Shown: positions 21,198 through 31,694 of the stretch, piece after piece
Position numbering within the stretch: the first letter of the stretch is position 1
How the letters are laid out: each line of letters opens with the position of its first letter
NCBI GenBank assembly: GCA_043228905.1
Contig: JBHGNT010000004.1
Coordinates: 5,828,001 to 5,892,000 of the forward strand
From: Azolla caroliniana
Taxonomy: Eukaryota > Polypodiophyta
Direction: 5' to 3'
Length of the DNA stretch: 64,000 bases
Position numbers and translations under genes: made by a program
The notes under the pieces: generated by a model
What the model was told of the DNA's origin: nothing
The model's input: only the letters and a program-made list of their open reading frames with translations
Databases searched by the model: none

Positions 21198-21874
21198 GCA
21201 ACTGCCTTGATTAAATTGTACTTGCATTCCTTGCTCTACAATTTGGCCAACAGAGACCAAATTCTTCGTGATAGTTGGTACATGCAAGACATTTTTAATA
21301 TAAGTGTGCTTACCTTCTTCTCCGAACGAAACATTGCGGATGTGCCGAATCGGGTGCGTAGTATCGTCTCCGGTTTCGACATAGTTGGGTCGGTCCGGCT
21401 CTTGAAGTTCTCGGAACCATTCTTGATGCGACGTCATATGGTTCAAGGCACCGGAATCGACGAACCATATGTCCTCCGAACCAGAGGCATTAGTAGAGGT
21501 AGAAGCCGACATAGATTTCGCTCTGTCTCATCACGAACATTCCACCGCGATCGTCATAAGCGGAGTTGATGGCACACTTGGTGAGTTGTCAGCTAGTGGA
21601 AGCCGACTCGCGTATCTTCTTACGGAATTCTTCTTCGTGGTGGCCGATTTTTCTGCAATATCCGCATTCGACCGAGCTTTGTCGGTTCGGACAGGATTGG
21701 AAGCTCCCCCTTCTTCCGAAGGTTCCTCGATGGCTTCCGTCTTGATGCCGAAATTGCGAATTGTTTTTGTAAACCGGGCCTTGTCCGCCTCATCCGCCAC
21801 GTCCTTGGCCGAATCGGCCTCTTCTTGCACGGTCGCGTCCTCTTCCTTCGTCCGAATGCGTGTAGAGCACTTGG
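21198..21874 (-). pseudogene. CA gag C-terminus and protease
   Basis: Continuation of CA on the other side of CC1. The protease is at 21512-21198 (IWFVDSGALNHMTSHQEWF, then NVLHVPTITKNLVSVGQIV). Upstream, a third frame gives the Gag zinc knuckle ECGYCRKIGHHEEEF, whose last cysteine is replaced by phenylalanine, and before it VLYTHSDEGRGRDRARRG. It ends at 21874 with CTTGG, one side of the G2 insertion; the rest of gag is at 26951-27546. Confidence 0.85.
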
Positions 21875-21882
21875 TGTCAGGA

Positions 21883-24800
21883 ATCGACGGGTTCCCAAGT
21901 GCGTTCGCTCGGACTATAACCAACCCAATCGACCAAATAATAAAGTTTGTTGCGAATAAGTTTGGAATCGAGGATGGCCGCAACTTCATACTCCGGGCCG
22001 GCGTCCAACTCCAGCGGGGGCGGCGGTGGTGTAACACGATCGGCAATGGTGTTTGCTTTATAAGGTTCAAGAAGAGAACAATGGAAAACCGGATGTATCT
22101 GAAGCTACGGAGGGAGATCAAGGAGGAATGTGACATCATTAACTTTACCCGTAATACAGAAAGGACCGAGCCGTCGATAATCCAACTTGTTGCACGGTCG
22201 AGTAGTCTTGATGTGACGACGTAAGAGCCATACTCGATCTCCGATGGCAAAAGAGGAGGGAAGTCGATGGCGATCCGCGTAAGTCTTCTGTGTTTGTTGA
22301 GCATGACGAAGATGAGTCGAGAGATCTGTCTGGATCTTGCGTAGTCTCTCCAAATGATCCCCGGCACGAGGATTGGTAGGTAGCTCAGGGGTGTCGATCA
22401 CCAACCAGCGAGGATGAGAACCAGTATAAGCATAGAATGGGGAGACTCGAGTCGAGGAGTGAACAACATTATTATACGCAAACTCCGCAAAGTGGAGAAT
22501 CTCGGCCCAATCGTCTTGTTGATAACTCAGGAAACACCGGAGATATTGCTCCAACATTTGGTTTGTTCCTTCTACCTGCCCATCGGTCTGAGGATGGTAG
22601 CCGGAGGAGAGGTTGCAAGAGACCTTGAGCATCTTGAAGAGATGCTGCCAAAATTCGGAGACAAATTGCAGTCCTCGGTCCCTGATGATACTGTCTGGGA
22701 GGCCATGATGCCGAAATACCTCACGTATGACTAGGGCGGCGGTTTCCTCGCTAGTGATGGCCTTAGTACACGGAACAAAATGTGCCATCTTCGTATATCG
22801 ATCGACGACGGTTAAGATAGCATCGAACCCCTGCGAGACCGGCAGATCTGTGATAAAATCAAGACAAATAGACTGCCACGGCTTACTTGGAATCGGTAAG
22901 GGTTCCAACAAGCCATATGGATGGTGTCGTGGCATCTTTTCTCGGCAGCAAGCATCACAAGTCCGAACGTAGTCGTCGACAAAACGGCGCATGTGGGGCC
23001 ACCAAAAAGATCGTTGCACTAGCTCCAACGTCTTAGTACTACCGAAATGTCCCGCCGTATGGGTGTCGTGACAATGCTGGACGATTTGAAGGCGACAGGA
23101 GCAATCGGGGACATATACACGCTTTTTAAAGAATAACAAACCATCATGATATTCGAATTGTCGGTAGTCAATACCTGGTTGTTGAGACTGAGAACAGGAT
23201 GCCCGAGAAGTATCAATGTGCGCCAGGATGTCTTGAGCAAAACTATCCGTCTTCAAGTTTGCACGTATGTCATCGGTAATCCGTGTTGGTCCCAAGATTA
23301 CTTGCTTTTGATTATCAAATGTTGGATCACCAGGACGAGGTGCAAGATATGAACGCCGTGATAGTGCATCTGCTTTTCCTTGCTGCTTCCCCGGTCGATA
23401 TGTGATTTTGAAGTCGAAACGTGTGAGGAATTGCGCCCACCGAGCTTGCCGTCGATTTAGTACGCGAGCGTTCTGGAAATAAGCAAGATTTTTATGATCA
23501 CTAAAGACAACGACCTTATGTGGAGAGCCCTCTAAGAAATGCCGCCATTGCACAAATGAATCCACGATGGCTAATAACTCCTTGTCATGTATTTCGTAGT
23601 TGATTTCCGCAACATCGAATTTGCGCGAATGGAAAGCCACCGGATGCAACTCTTCTTTATCTCCTTGTTGAGAAAGGATGCTACCGAGGGTGAAATCTGA
23701 AGCATCAGCCTCCATGATGAATGGTTTGCTAGTATCCACATGAGCTAGAATCGATGCTGATGTAAAGGCTTTCTTAAGATGCCGAAAAGCCATATCTACT
23801 TCAATGGACCAAAGAAATGCTTGGCCCTTCTTCGTAAGTTGTGTGAGGGGTAGGATAATCTTCGAGTAATCCTGTATAAACTTACGGTAGAAGTTAGCAA
23901 AACCTAGAAAACATTGTACATCTCGTACCGACCGTGGAATTTGCCACTCTAGTACAGTTTGGACTTTAGCTGAATCCATGGCGATGCCCTTTGAGGAGAT
24001 GACATAGCCTAGAAATTCCACTTGCTTGCAGTCAAAGCTACATTTTTCTAGCTTGGCATAAAGACCATTCTCGCGGAGTTGCTTTAGTACTAATAGTACA
24101 TGAGAATCGTGCTCTTGATGGGTCTTCGAATAAATCAATAGATCATCAAGATAGATGATCAAACAGATATCCAAGAGGTCTCTGAATATATCATTTGCCA
24201 TGTGTTGGAAGACTGCGGGTCCATTGGTTAGGCCGAACGGCATAACAGTATACTCAAAATGCCCATACCGCGTGCGAAAGGCGGTCTTCCATTCATCTCC
24301 CGGTCGGATCCGCACGAGGTTATACGCTCCTCGTAGATCGATTTTGGTAAAAAAATTGGCACCATTAACTTGCTCTAAAAGACTTGATATAAGAGGAAGT
24401 GCATACCTATTCCAGATGGTGACCTTATTCAATCCGCGATAATCAACGACGAGACGAAGTGAGCCATCTTTCTTCTTGACAAAGAAGATGGGTGCACCTG
24501 CGGGAGATTTCGAATGACGGATGAACCTGCTTGCCAAGTTCTCCTCTATGTAGGCTCGAAGGACTTCTAACTCGGTGGGTGACAAGTTGTAAATTGGTCC
24601 CCATGGTGGCTTGGTTCCTGGTTGTAAATCGATGGGACAGTCATAGGGACGGTGATGAGGAAGGGTACCGGCTTTTACCTTGTCAAATACATCGGCATAA
24701 GGATGATATTTTGCCGGAAGTTGTATTGAGGAGACCTTCTTAATAGTGCTAGAAGGATGTACTGATATTGCAAATAGGAACATTGCCTCCTTGTGTCCTT

Positions 24801-25320
24801 CTTCGCGTATTTGATGGAGTGAAATGGTCGAAACTCGGTGAGTAGATTCTTGGGGTGGTCGATATCGGACTTCTCTTGTTCTCCAATCTATGGTTGGATT
24901 ATGTAATTCAAACCAAGGTAATCCTAGGACAATGGGATGCTCTAGACTACTAATTATATTAAATGATATTACACACACAAAACTACCTAGGACAACTTGA
25001 ATGGGTTCTGATTCTTCTACAATATTCCCGGAAGCAATGGGACGACCATCAATGACTACTATAGATGCGGGACAAGGAAGTTTTCTTAGGGATATCTGAG
25101 AAGCTTGGGCAAAATTTCGATCCATGAAACAGGAATTAGCTCCGGAATCTAAGAGTGCTAGGACGGGTACTGGGGGAGTACTTTTAGTACTAACAATGAC
25201 TTGGGCTAGGAACACATTGCTAACTTGCTTGGAAGGAATGGAACCACTAATGGGCTGTACAGATCTAGGGTTGTTGTCCAACCAAACGGCTCCTATTTTG
25301 GCTGGACTCAATCGTTTAAC
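21883..25320 (-). pseudogene. G2 pol polyprotein (PR-RT-RH-IN-partial chromodomain)
   Basis: A single open frame covers 25320-22105 (over 1060 residues). It has protease LLDSGANSCFMDR, reverse transcriptase DYRGLNKVTIWNRYALP, RGAYNLVRIRPGDEWKTAF and IIYLDDLLIYS, RNase H EADASDFTLGSIL and SDHKNLAYF, integrase zinc region (HTAGHFGSTKTLELVQ, CDACC), and core LDFITDLPVSQGFDAI, IIRDRGLQFVSEF and QTDGQVEGTNQ. A stop (one step from CAG) follows LLDLPP; the same frame resumes with the chromodomain (EVAAILDSKLIRN, VDWVGYSPSERTWEP) until the deletion at 21883. Pol lies in the -1 frame relative to gag. Confidence 0.9.
25314..25320 (-). promoter_or_regulatory. Putative -1 ribosomal frameshift site, G2
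   Basis: The minus strand reads GAG TTA AAC GAT TGA at the end of gag, giving the heptamer G TTA AAC in the zero frame right before the stop. Pol is open in the -1 frame from here. The same heptamer is kept in G3. Confidence 0.5.
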
Positions 25321-26449
25321 TCTTCATCTAATTGACTAAGGATTTCAAATTTGTTTGAGATACTTGGGCTATTAGTACTATGAATACTATCTGACACTCT
25401 ATTAGTACTATTAATACTATCAGACACTCCGAAGGGAAGAATTGACTCGGATTTAGTACAAGCGACGATTTGATTTACCTGTCTTCTTGGCCTATGGGGA
25501 CAATTGATGGCGATATGCCCTGGTCCACCGCAATAAAGACATAATCGATTGGCACGTCATCGTTGCTTTTCTTCTTCCGATAACGGGCCGCGTCGACGCA
25601 TGGTGTCGGAATATTGGCTTGGGGTACATCGCGTGCAAACGGTTTAGCCGTGACTGAGGCGTATGTGGGTTCCGGCCGAGAGCGTGGTATTTGTAACTGA
25701 CGCTCCGAACGCCGTTCGAAAAGGCGGTTGTCGCATCGGACCACTCGACTAATTGCCTTCGTAAGAGACTTTGGTTCTTCGGGGAAGGTTAAAAGCAGAT
25801 CTTTGACATCATTGCGCAAGCCGTAGTGAAACTGCTCCATGAGGGCCTGATCATCCCAGGGAATATCTAAGGCGAGTAGACGGAAATCCGCCGCGTAGGC
25901 AGAGGCTGGACGATCACCTTGACGCAATCTTCGGATCTTGTTGATCGTCGTCCTGATGATGTCGGTATCTCCAAAGCAGGCTTTAAACTCACCAATAAAA
26001 TCTTCAAAGTTATTAAGCAAGGGTGATTGTTTTTCTAGAAGCGGAGCGAACCATGCCAAGGTTGAGCCGCTAAGTAACGTGCCTATTAGGCCGACTCGAG
26101 ATGCATCAGTGGGATATCGGGAAGGATGCATCTGGATGACTAAGCATACCTGATTAAGGAATCCCCTGAATTGTGATCGCGTTCCATCAAATTTCACAAG
26201 AAGTTCAATCTTGGGCTCTTTATGAAATCCTTGGGGACTTGATCCTTGTTGTTGCAACGCTGCTTCGAGTTGTTGTACCCGTAATGCTAACTCCCCATGT
26301 TGTTGTTGCGTTTGTTGTTTTTCGAGAGCGATTTGTTGCAGATCCCCTATCAACCGTTGGTTTTCTTGTTCCAGGGCAACAAACTTTTCTTTTAGGCATT
26401 GTAACTCGGAGAAAACGGATTGATATTCTTGGGCGCTAACAGTAGCCAT
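25320..26449 (-). pseudogene. G2 gag
   Basis: Starts at an ATG at 26449 (MATVSAQEYQSVF). The first 80 residues form a glutamine-rich coiled coil. The Gag domain follows (KFDGTRSQFRGFLNQV, GSTLAWFAPLLE, FKACFGDTD, DDQALMEQFHYGL). A frameshift near 25600 and a stop separate it from the zinc knuckle CLYCGGPGHIAINC near 25520. The C-terminus ends EELND-stop, overlapping the putative frameshift site at 25314. Confidence 0.88.
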
Positions 26450-26511
26450 AGTATAGGGAAAAGAGTAGGAGGATGAGGGAGAACGACAAGTAGGCTGGAG
26501 GAAAGGAAAAA

Positions 26512-26521
26512 ATTGGTTCAA
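26512..26521 (-). other. G2 putative self-priming primer-binding site
   Basis: The sequence after the 5' LTR is TTGAACCAAT on the minus strand, not a tRNA 3'-end complement (no TGG start). It is exactly complementary to ATTGGTTCAA inside the LTR, about 34-43 bases downstream of the TATA box, that is, close to the predicted 5' end of the transcript. Confidence 0.5.
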
Positions 26522-26523
26522 AC

Positions 26524-26945
26524 TGTCAGGAATAATACTAAAGCAGAGATGGAATTAGTACTAAGAAGAGTAGTACTATTAGTACTAAGAGGACGGGACT
26601 ACATACGGTTCCCGAGAGAGGAAGTGAGAAGAGGAGAGAGAGATAGCAAGGATGAGAGAGAGAGAAAGATGATGACAGCAGCTAATATATTATGTGAAAA
26701 GATAAGTACAAAGCGGCTGAGAGGCTTAAGACTGGCGTTGAACCAATTTGGTTCAACATAATGCCTAGTGCCTTCTTTTATAGTGTTGTCAGGAGTAATC
26801 CTGAAACTTCTAGAATGTTCCAGAGAAATTTGGAATATACATTACTTTCTTATAATAAAACATAAATGAAAATAATATCCTATGAATTAAGAGCTCGACC
26901 CATATACCATAAGGTCATGGGTTCGAGTCTTGCCATATCATGACA
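26524..26945 (-). repeat. G2 5' LTR
   Basis: 422 bp, TGTCAGGAATAAT to TATCATGACA on the plus strand. It contains the TATA box at 26775-26782 and, near its outer end, a tRNA-like B box (GGTTCGAGTCT) read on the plus strand. The matching A box is lost here but present in G3. Confidence 0.92.
26775..26782 (-). promoter_or_regulatory. G2 LTR TATA box
   Basis: TATAAAAG on the minus strand. It is conserved at the same place in the G3 LTRs and the solo LTR at 30613, and is followed by an inverted repeat, GTTGAACCAA-A-TTGGTTCAAC, at the expected transcription start. Confidence 0.65.
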
Positions 26946-26950
26946 CTTGG

Positions 26951-27546
26951 CCTTCCGAGGCGTTGTTCCATGTTCGAACATGATTCTCTTCGACCAACAA
27001 CATGGATTGAAGGTCAAAGAAGGAGGGTGGATTCTACCGTGCTAGTACGGCGGTCCGCATCACGCCGAATCGTGGTGCAAGGCCGCCGAAACATATTTGC
27101 ACCATCTCATCATCCTCCACGTTTACGCTTATCGAGCCGAGCGAATCACAAAGCTCCTTGATCTTCAAGGTGTAGCTCGTGACGGACGTATCCCTTTGTT
27201 GGATATTATTCAACTCTTGGCGGAGTTGAAGCTTTCTCGCGATAGTGTTGGCGGCGAAAATCTTTCGTAGAATCTCCCACGCTTCCTTCCGTGTCCTGGC
27301 TTCTCGAATGTACCCGAGCATGTGGTCGTGAACACATGTCGCCAAGCAATACATCACTCGGCTTGCCGCTTGCTCCCACGTTGCATAGTCAGCGTTTTTC
27401 GGGTTGGGCCAATTTTCTTGTGCTCCTTTGATGTAGCTCCAATAGCCTTGGCCGACAAGGTATTAGTGCATCTTGTACTCCCAAGATGCAAAGTTGTTGC
27501 GATCCAACTTCTCGCTAGGGAGAGCGCTCCCCATTTGAGTATTCAT
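26951..27546 (-). pseudogene. CA gag N-terminal part
   Basis: Starts at an ATG at 27546 (MNTQMGSALPSEKLD). It encodes copia Gag (FASWEYKMH, RTRKEAWEILRKIF, RQELNNIQQRDTSV, LCDSLGSI), with stops such as MH-stop-YLVG. It is interrupted at 26950 by G2 and continues at 21874. The sequence matches the Gag of CB (57889-58770) throughout. Confidence 0.88.
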
Positions 27547-27698
27547 TGTCGATGTAGATTTCTTCCTTTTCCTTCTCTCTCGAACACGAGCTATGTAGTC
27601 GCACTACGATAGCGATGAGCCGGTTCTTCTTGAACGTCGGCGTAGAGCACAACACACGATCACAATGAGGCGAGTGGGCTAGATCGAGCTACCAAATT

Positions 27699-27710
27699 GC
27701 TCTGATACCA
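27699..27710 (-). other. CA primer-binding site (initiator tRNA-Met type)
   Basis: TGGTATCAGAGC on the minus strand directly abuts the inner end of the 5' LTR. Confidence 0.88.
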
Positions 27711-28165
27711 TATAAAGAATCGGGTATGATTCTTGTGTAGCGGAAGAGATGTGTGTTATGTGTATGTGTGAGAGGAATTAGAGGAGAAATGAGAGAACAC
27801 TAGATAGATAGACAAGAGAAATAAAATACTCAAGAAGGTGTATATTTCACAAGTAGAATAAGAATTACAAAATGTAGCATAATAAGGAGTCACAACCGAC
27901 TTTGTATAAAGTATGAGGAGGGTGCTTTATATAGAGTCACCCTCTCTCTTCATTAACTTTACAACAACCACTCTCTCTCTTGGGGAATGTGAAGACTCAT
28001 AGTCATGGGGAATATGTAACTCATTAGTTATGTGTCATAGAATATGATTCTATAACACATAGTTAATGTGTAGAGAGTAGTGTTGTGACTCTTGACCTTT
28101 GAGTAATCATGGATTCTCAAAAGGTGTGTTCACACGTTGCACTATGTTGAGCTTGATTCTCAACA
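27711..28165 (-). repeat. CA 5' LTR
   Basis: 455 bp, the partner of 12396-12850, with a changed inner end (TATAAAG for TGTAAAG) and a few further substitutions. Confidence 0.93.
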
Positions 28166-28269
28166 GAAACATTCCAACTCGGTACATTGGCTGGCAACAT
28201 CTTGAGAAAGTGGGTCAATGGGTTTCGGTTAAAACCGTACCTCGTCCATACCCAACCCAACCCTTTCGT
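28166..28269 (+). pseudogene. G0 integrase C-terminus, right-hand part
   Basis: Completes the frame broken at 12395: TFQLGTLAGNILRKWVNGF followed by RLKPYLV, a typical end for this integrase family. Beyond about 28270 no homology is visible. Confidence 0.8.
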
Positions 28270-28847
28270 TGGTAAACAACACGATTGAGACCCGCCCGCA
28301 GTAGGTGAAATGGAGGATGTCGAGGTTTACTCGCCCCAATTCTGGTAATTACTCTACCTACCGCCCGAAATTGTATACTATGTGAAAAAAAAGGAGACCC
28401 ACTAAGTAAATATTTAAGGAGCATGCACAACTCACGGAAAAGAAAGTACAAACGGTTTTTCGTTGCGTGGTCTTTACACCTTATTATAGCAGGCAAGATT
28501 CTTAATCTAGGGCACAAGGCCACACCTCAAGAACTGAGGTACACACATAAAGGAAGGCATCATAAGCATAACACTCACTCACTCACAAGCACCCAAAGCC
28601 CTCAATCTCTCTTGCCTTTTGCTCAAACGCTCTCCCACTCTCAGACTCTCTACAGAGAAGCTTCTACTCGTTTCCTGTCTCCTTACCCCCACACCCACTG
28701 GAAGCATCCAAAGAACTCCACACCTAGTTAAATAGGCACGGCCTAGGTAGTTACCTCCGCGTTGTGGATGCACCTCCCAACCCCGAGGCAAAGGAGATAG
28801 GACATCGAGTGCATCCGGACACCATCACCAACAATCAGATCTGGTAG
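28270..28847 (+). other. Non-coding stretch, leader-like
   Basis: No supported gene. From about 28550 it is rich in CT and short CACTCACTCAC and CTCTC runs, resembling an LTR/leader of the following reading frame, but no LTR ends or second copy are present in the window. Confidence 0.4.
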
Positions 28848-30381
28848 GTGCTAGGATTGCAAAGAGGAGGTGAACATGACATTGAGGCTCCGCCTCAGAG
28901 TATCCTTGAAGAACATCTTGGGGAATACTTGGTGTTTGCAAAAGCCTACCGCACACTTGGAGGGCCCAATGAATTTTTTGGAGATTTGGCACGCTTTCTA
29001 TTAGAGTTTGGTTGCATGCATGCAAACGCATACGCATGCCAAAGAAGAAGGCATGGATCATCATCGCGACATACAAAGGTGGTGCCATCGATTGGGGCAT
29101 CATCAAAGGGGAAGGAGTTCGTGTTGGCTTGTGTGCCTTTCAGGCAGGAAAACAGTTCTTGCCTGCCTTAGCACACTACCTAGTTGTGCTTTACCCTCCC
29201 CAATCCATGGCCACACCCCGCCGAACTCTCACCCTCCCCGCGTCACCCACCCATGCGAAACGCCAACGAGCTCTTTAGTTAACTCATGAGGAATGACAGG
29301 ATGACACACCGGTCTGGACCCCTACATCGCCACAGTCGATACCCAATGCCAAGACCCAGGAAGCTGAAGACAGTATCACCATTAGAGTGCATGAAAAACC
29401 TAAGTCATCTGCCTTGGTGGATAAACCGAAACTAAAATTGGCCAGCCCGCGACCGGACCACCAGGAGGTGACTCGGACAACCATGGGCAATAGCAGATAA
29501 TCCTCCGTGGAGCAACCCAAACGGCTCCACAAAGAATCAGCGGACATGCAGAGGAGCCCTGCTAAGAAACGCCGCAAGTTACAATGCCATAATGAAGATT
29601 CGGCCAAGAACCGGCCACTAGTCGTCGCTCCCAACAAAACCATAGTTGTCGTCATGGACAAGGCCTTGTCCTTAATAGGAAATACAGAGCAAGGGAAATC
29701 TTCCCGGTTCTAAGAGGAGGAAGTAATGACCTTCAAGGACTTGACCGCCAAGTCCTACAAGCTCGGTGTGATCTTACAACACGGCACGGCATACGAGCTA
29801 ATCGACTTCCTCGCTCACCTCTAGATTGTTGTCACGGCACGCATGGCTCAAGACCATGCCGAACAACAGATGATCCAACAGGCGACATCCAACAAGCTCG
29901 AATTAGACGAGGAGCCGCAACTACAAAAGATCGGCCGGAAACACGTAACCAAAACCCGATGTGCTTGGATCGAGGTACCGGACCTCAACACGGCCTTGGT
30001 CGAGGTTTACCGCGAATTGGAGAAAGCGACCCACATTTCCAAAGACATGGCGGTCAGCAGCAAACAAGCCAAAACAGCCATGGAGTTATGGCAGGCCTCG
30101 AAAAGCCGCCTGACTGAGCTTCAACACCAACTCCACAATACCGGCAACCCAACTTTCTCACCTTACCACCCCTTGTTTCCAATCCTGTCAAGGTGTCCAC
30201 ATAAACAGAGGAGCCCAACCCTCCCAAGCCAGCGGATGTGTCCACACAAACCCGACGAGCCAAACGACTCGGTACCGGCCACGGTACGGGCCCCAACCCA
30301 CAATTATGACGAAGATCTTGCGGTGCAAAGGGAGGTAGCCGAGAAAGCCAAGGAACGCTACAAAGCGACCAAAGCAAACGC
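28848..30381 (+). pseudogene. Unrecognised retroelement-like frame with basic and coiled-coil parts
   Basis: I do not recognise this gene. Several plus-strand frames join plausibly. 28848-29050 encodes PPQSILEEHLGEYLVFAKAY and a hydrophobic Gag-like stretch. A shifted frame, 29012-29278, gives AWIIIATYKGGAIDWGIIKG. 29300-29830 is lysine/proline rich, with a nuclear-localisation-like SPAKKRRKLQ. 29843-30381 is a charged helical region (LNTALVEVYRELEKATHISK, VAEKAKERYKATKANAE). Stops occur near 29510, 29710 and 29820. It ends where the copia fragment CC2 begins. It could be the gag-like frame of a large non-autonomous or Ty3/gypsy element. Confidence 0.4.
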
Positions 30382-30612
30382 AGAAACTGAAACCGGGAGA
30401 TGGCGAGAATCCACCAAGGTATAAAGCCCGATTTGTAGTGAAAGGCTTTCTGCAAAAGAAGGGTGTGGATTTCGACGAAATATTTTCCCCGATTGCCTTT
30501 CTCCATGGAGATCTAGAGGAAGAGATTTACATGCAATAGTCGGAGGGATTCGTGAAGAAAGGGAAGGAGAACCTAGTATGCGGACAAAGGAAAAGCTTCT
30601 ATGGATTGAAGT
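30382..30612 (+). pseudogene. CC2 reverse transcriptase, first piece
   Basis: Encodes PPRYKARFVVKGFLQKKGVD, then FDEIFSPI joined directly to AFLHGDLEEEIYMQ, so about 24 residues of the family RT are deleted. A stop follows YMQ. It ends in SFYGLK, where the solo LTR is inserted. Confidence 0.82.
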
Positions 30613-31051
30613 TGTCATGATATAGCATGGTATGGCTTCAAAAAGATTTGAACCCATGACCTTGTGTCACAGGGGTTGAAGCCCTACCATTAAGCTATAC
30701 ATTGTATTATAAAGAATATTGTTTTCATTTATTATTTCACTTAGGAAATCCATGTATATTGTAGATTTCTCTGGAACATTCTAGAAATGTCAAGAGTACT
30801 TCTAAGCACACTATAAAAAGAGGCACAAGGCATTATTGAGAACCAATTCGGTTCAACGCTAGTCTTAAGCCTCTTAGTTGTTCTTGTATCCTTCTTCATA
30901 TAACATAATATACTTCTCATTGTCAACATTCTCTCTCTCTCTCTCTCTCTCTCGTGATTCTCATACTCTCTTTCCCTTCTTAGCACTAATCCTCATTCTC
31001 CTCCTCTATCTTTAGTACTAATTCTCCTTGCCTCTAGTACTATCCTTGACA
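30613..31051 (+). mobile_element. Solo LTR of the G1-G3 chromovirus family
   Basis: 439 bp starting TGTCATGATATAGC and ending CCTTGACA, the reverse complement of the G2/G3 LTR ends, with CTATAAAAAG and ATTCGGTTCAACG shared with them. Flanks are GAAGT (30608-30612) and GAAGC (31052-31056); the copia sequence GAAGCAAGC shows that the left copy has mutated. The copia frame LK-QAS-RQWY closes across it. It contains a CT run at about 30930-30953. Confidence 0.88.
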
Positions 31052-31694
31052 GAAGCAAGCATCTCGGCAATGGTACCAGAAGTTCAAATCCTCCATGGTG
31101 GATCACAGCTTCAACAAGACACAAGCTTATCATTGTGTCTTTGTTAAGAAATATGATGGAGAAGACTTTCTCATCCTCCTATTGTATGTTGATGACATGC
31201 TAATTGTTAGACAGGACTTGAAGAAAATTGGATGCGTGAAGAAGGCCTTGAGCAAATCTTTTACCATGAAGGATATGAGTACGACAAAGCAAATCTTGGG
31301 AATGCACATTGTCCGAGATAGGAAAAAGAGATTGTTGTGGTTGTCACAAGAGAAGTATGGGACGAAGGTGCTCTAGTGATTTAGCATGGAAAACGTGAAA
31401 CCGGTCAGCTCGACACTGCTGACAAACTACAAGTTGATTAGAGGCCAATGTCCAAAGACGAAAGCGGAGAAAACTAAGATGAACAAGATCCCATATGCCT
31501 CAACGGTCAAAAGCCTAATGTATGCAATGATGTGCACTAGGCTGGAAATTGCTTACGTTGTCGTAGTTGACTGGTTCATGAGCAACCCCAGAAAGGAGCA
31601 CTAGGCCGCAATAAAATGGATATTTCAGTACCTGAGAGGCACCTCGAGCGTGTGCCTCTGATTCAGTTCGGGTAACCCCACATTAGAAGGATTC
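31052..31694 (+). pseudogene. CC2 reverse transcriptase to RNase H, second piece
   Basis: RT with CVFVKKYDGEDFLILLLYVD, then DMLIV, KQILGMHIVRDRKKRLLWLS, a stop after TKVL, then YASTVKSLMYAMMCTRLEIA and WIFQYLRGTSSVCL. It ends LEGF, where G3 interrupts the RNase H aspartate motif. Confidence 0.85.

Larger units (their letters stand above)
21875..26945 (-). mobile_element. Ty3/gypsy chromovirus G2, 3' end deleted
   Basis: Inserted in CA gag with TSD CTTGG at 21870-21874 and 26946-26950; the CA Gag frame (NNASEGQ to VLYTHSDE) closes across the site. The 5' LTR (26524-26945) is complete. At the other end only TGTCAGGA (21875-21882), the outer eight bases of the 3' LTR, remains. It is joined directly to the middle of the chromodomain, so a deletion removed the end of pol, the purine tract and nearly the whole 3' LTR but left the outermost bases and the TSD. 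Confidence 0.9.
12396..28165 (-). mobile_element. Ty1/copia element CA, split by two later insertions
   Basis: A minus-strand copia element bounded by two LTRs of 455 bp (12396-12850 and 27711-28165). The flanks are GAAAT (12391-12395) and GAAAC (28166-28170), a 5-bp TSD with one change. It lies inside the integrase frame of G0, which closes across the site (WIIDEFNE to TFQLGTLAGN). Its own sequence is 12396-15901, 21198-21874 and 26946-28165. The rest is CC1 (plus strand) and the chromovirus G2, inserted in the protease/integrase linker and in gag respectively. Confidence 0.92.

Noticed and set aside
26876-26945. Complete tRNA gene in the G2 LTR
   Set aside because: Only the B-box half is present; no acceptor or anticodon arm can be formed.
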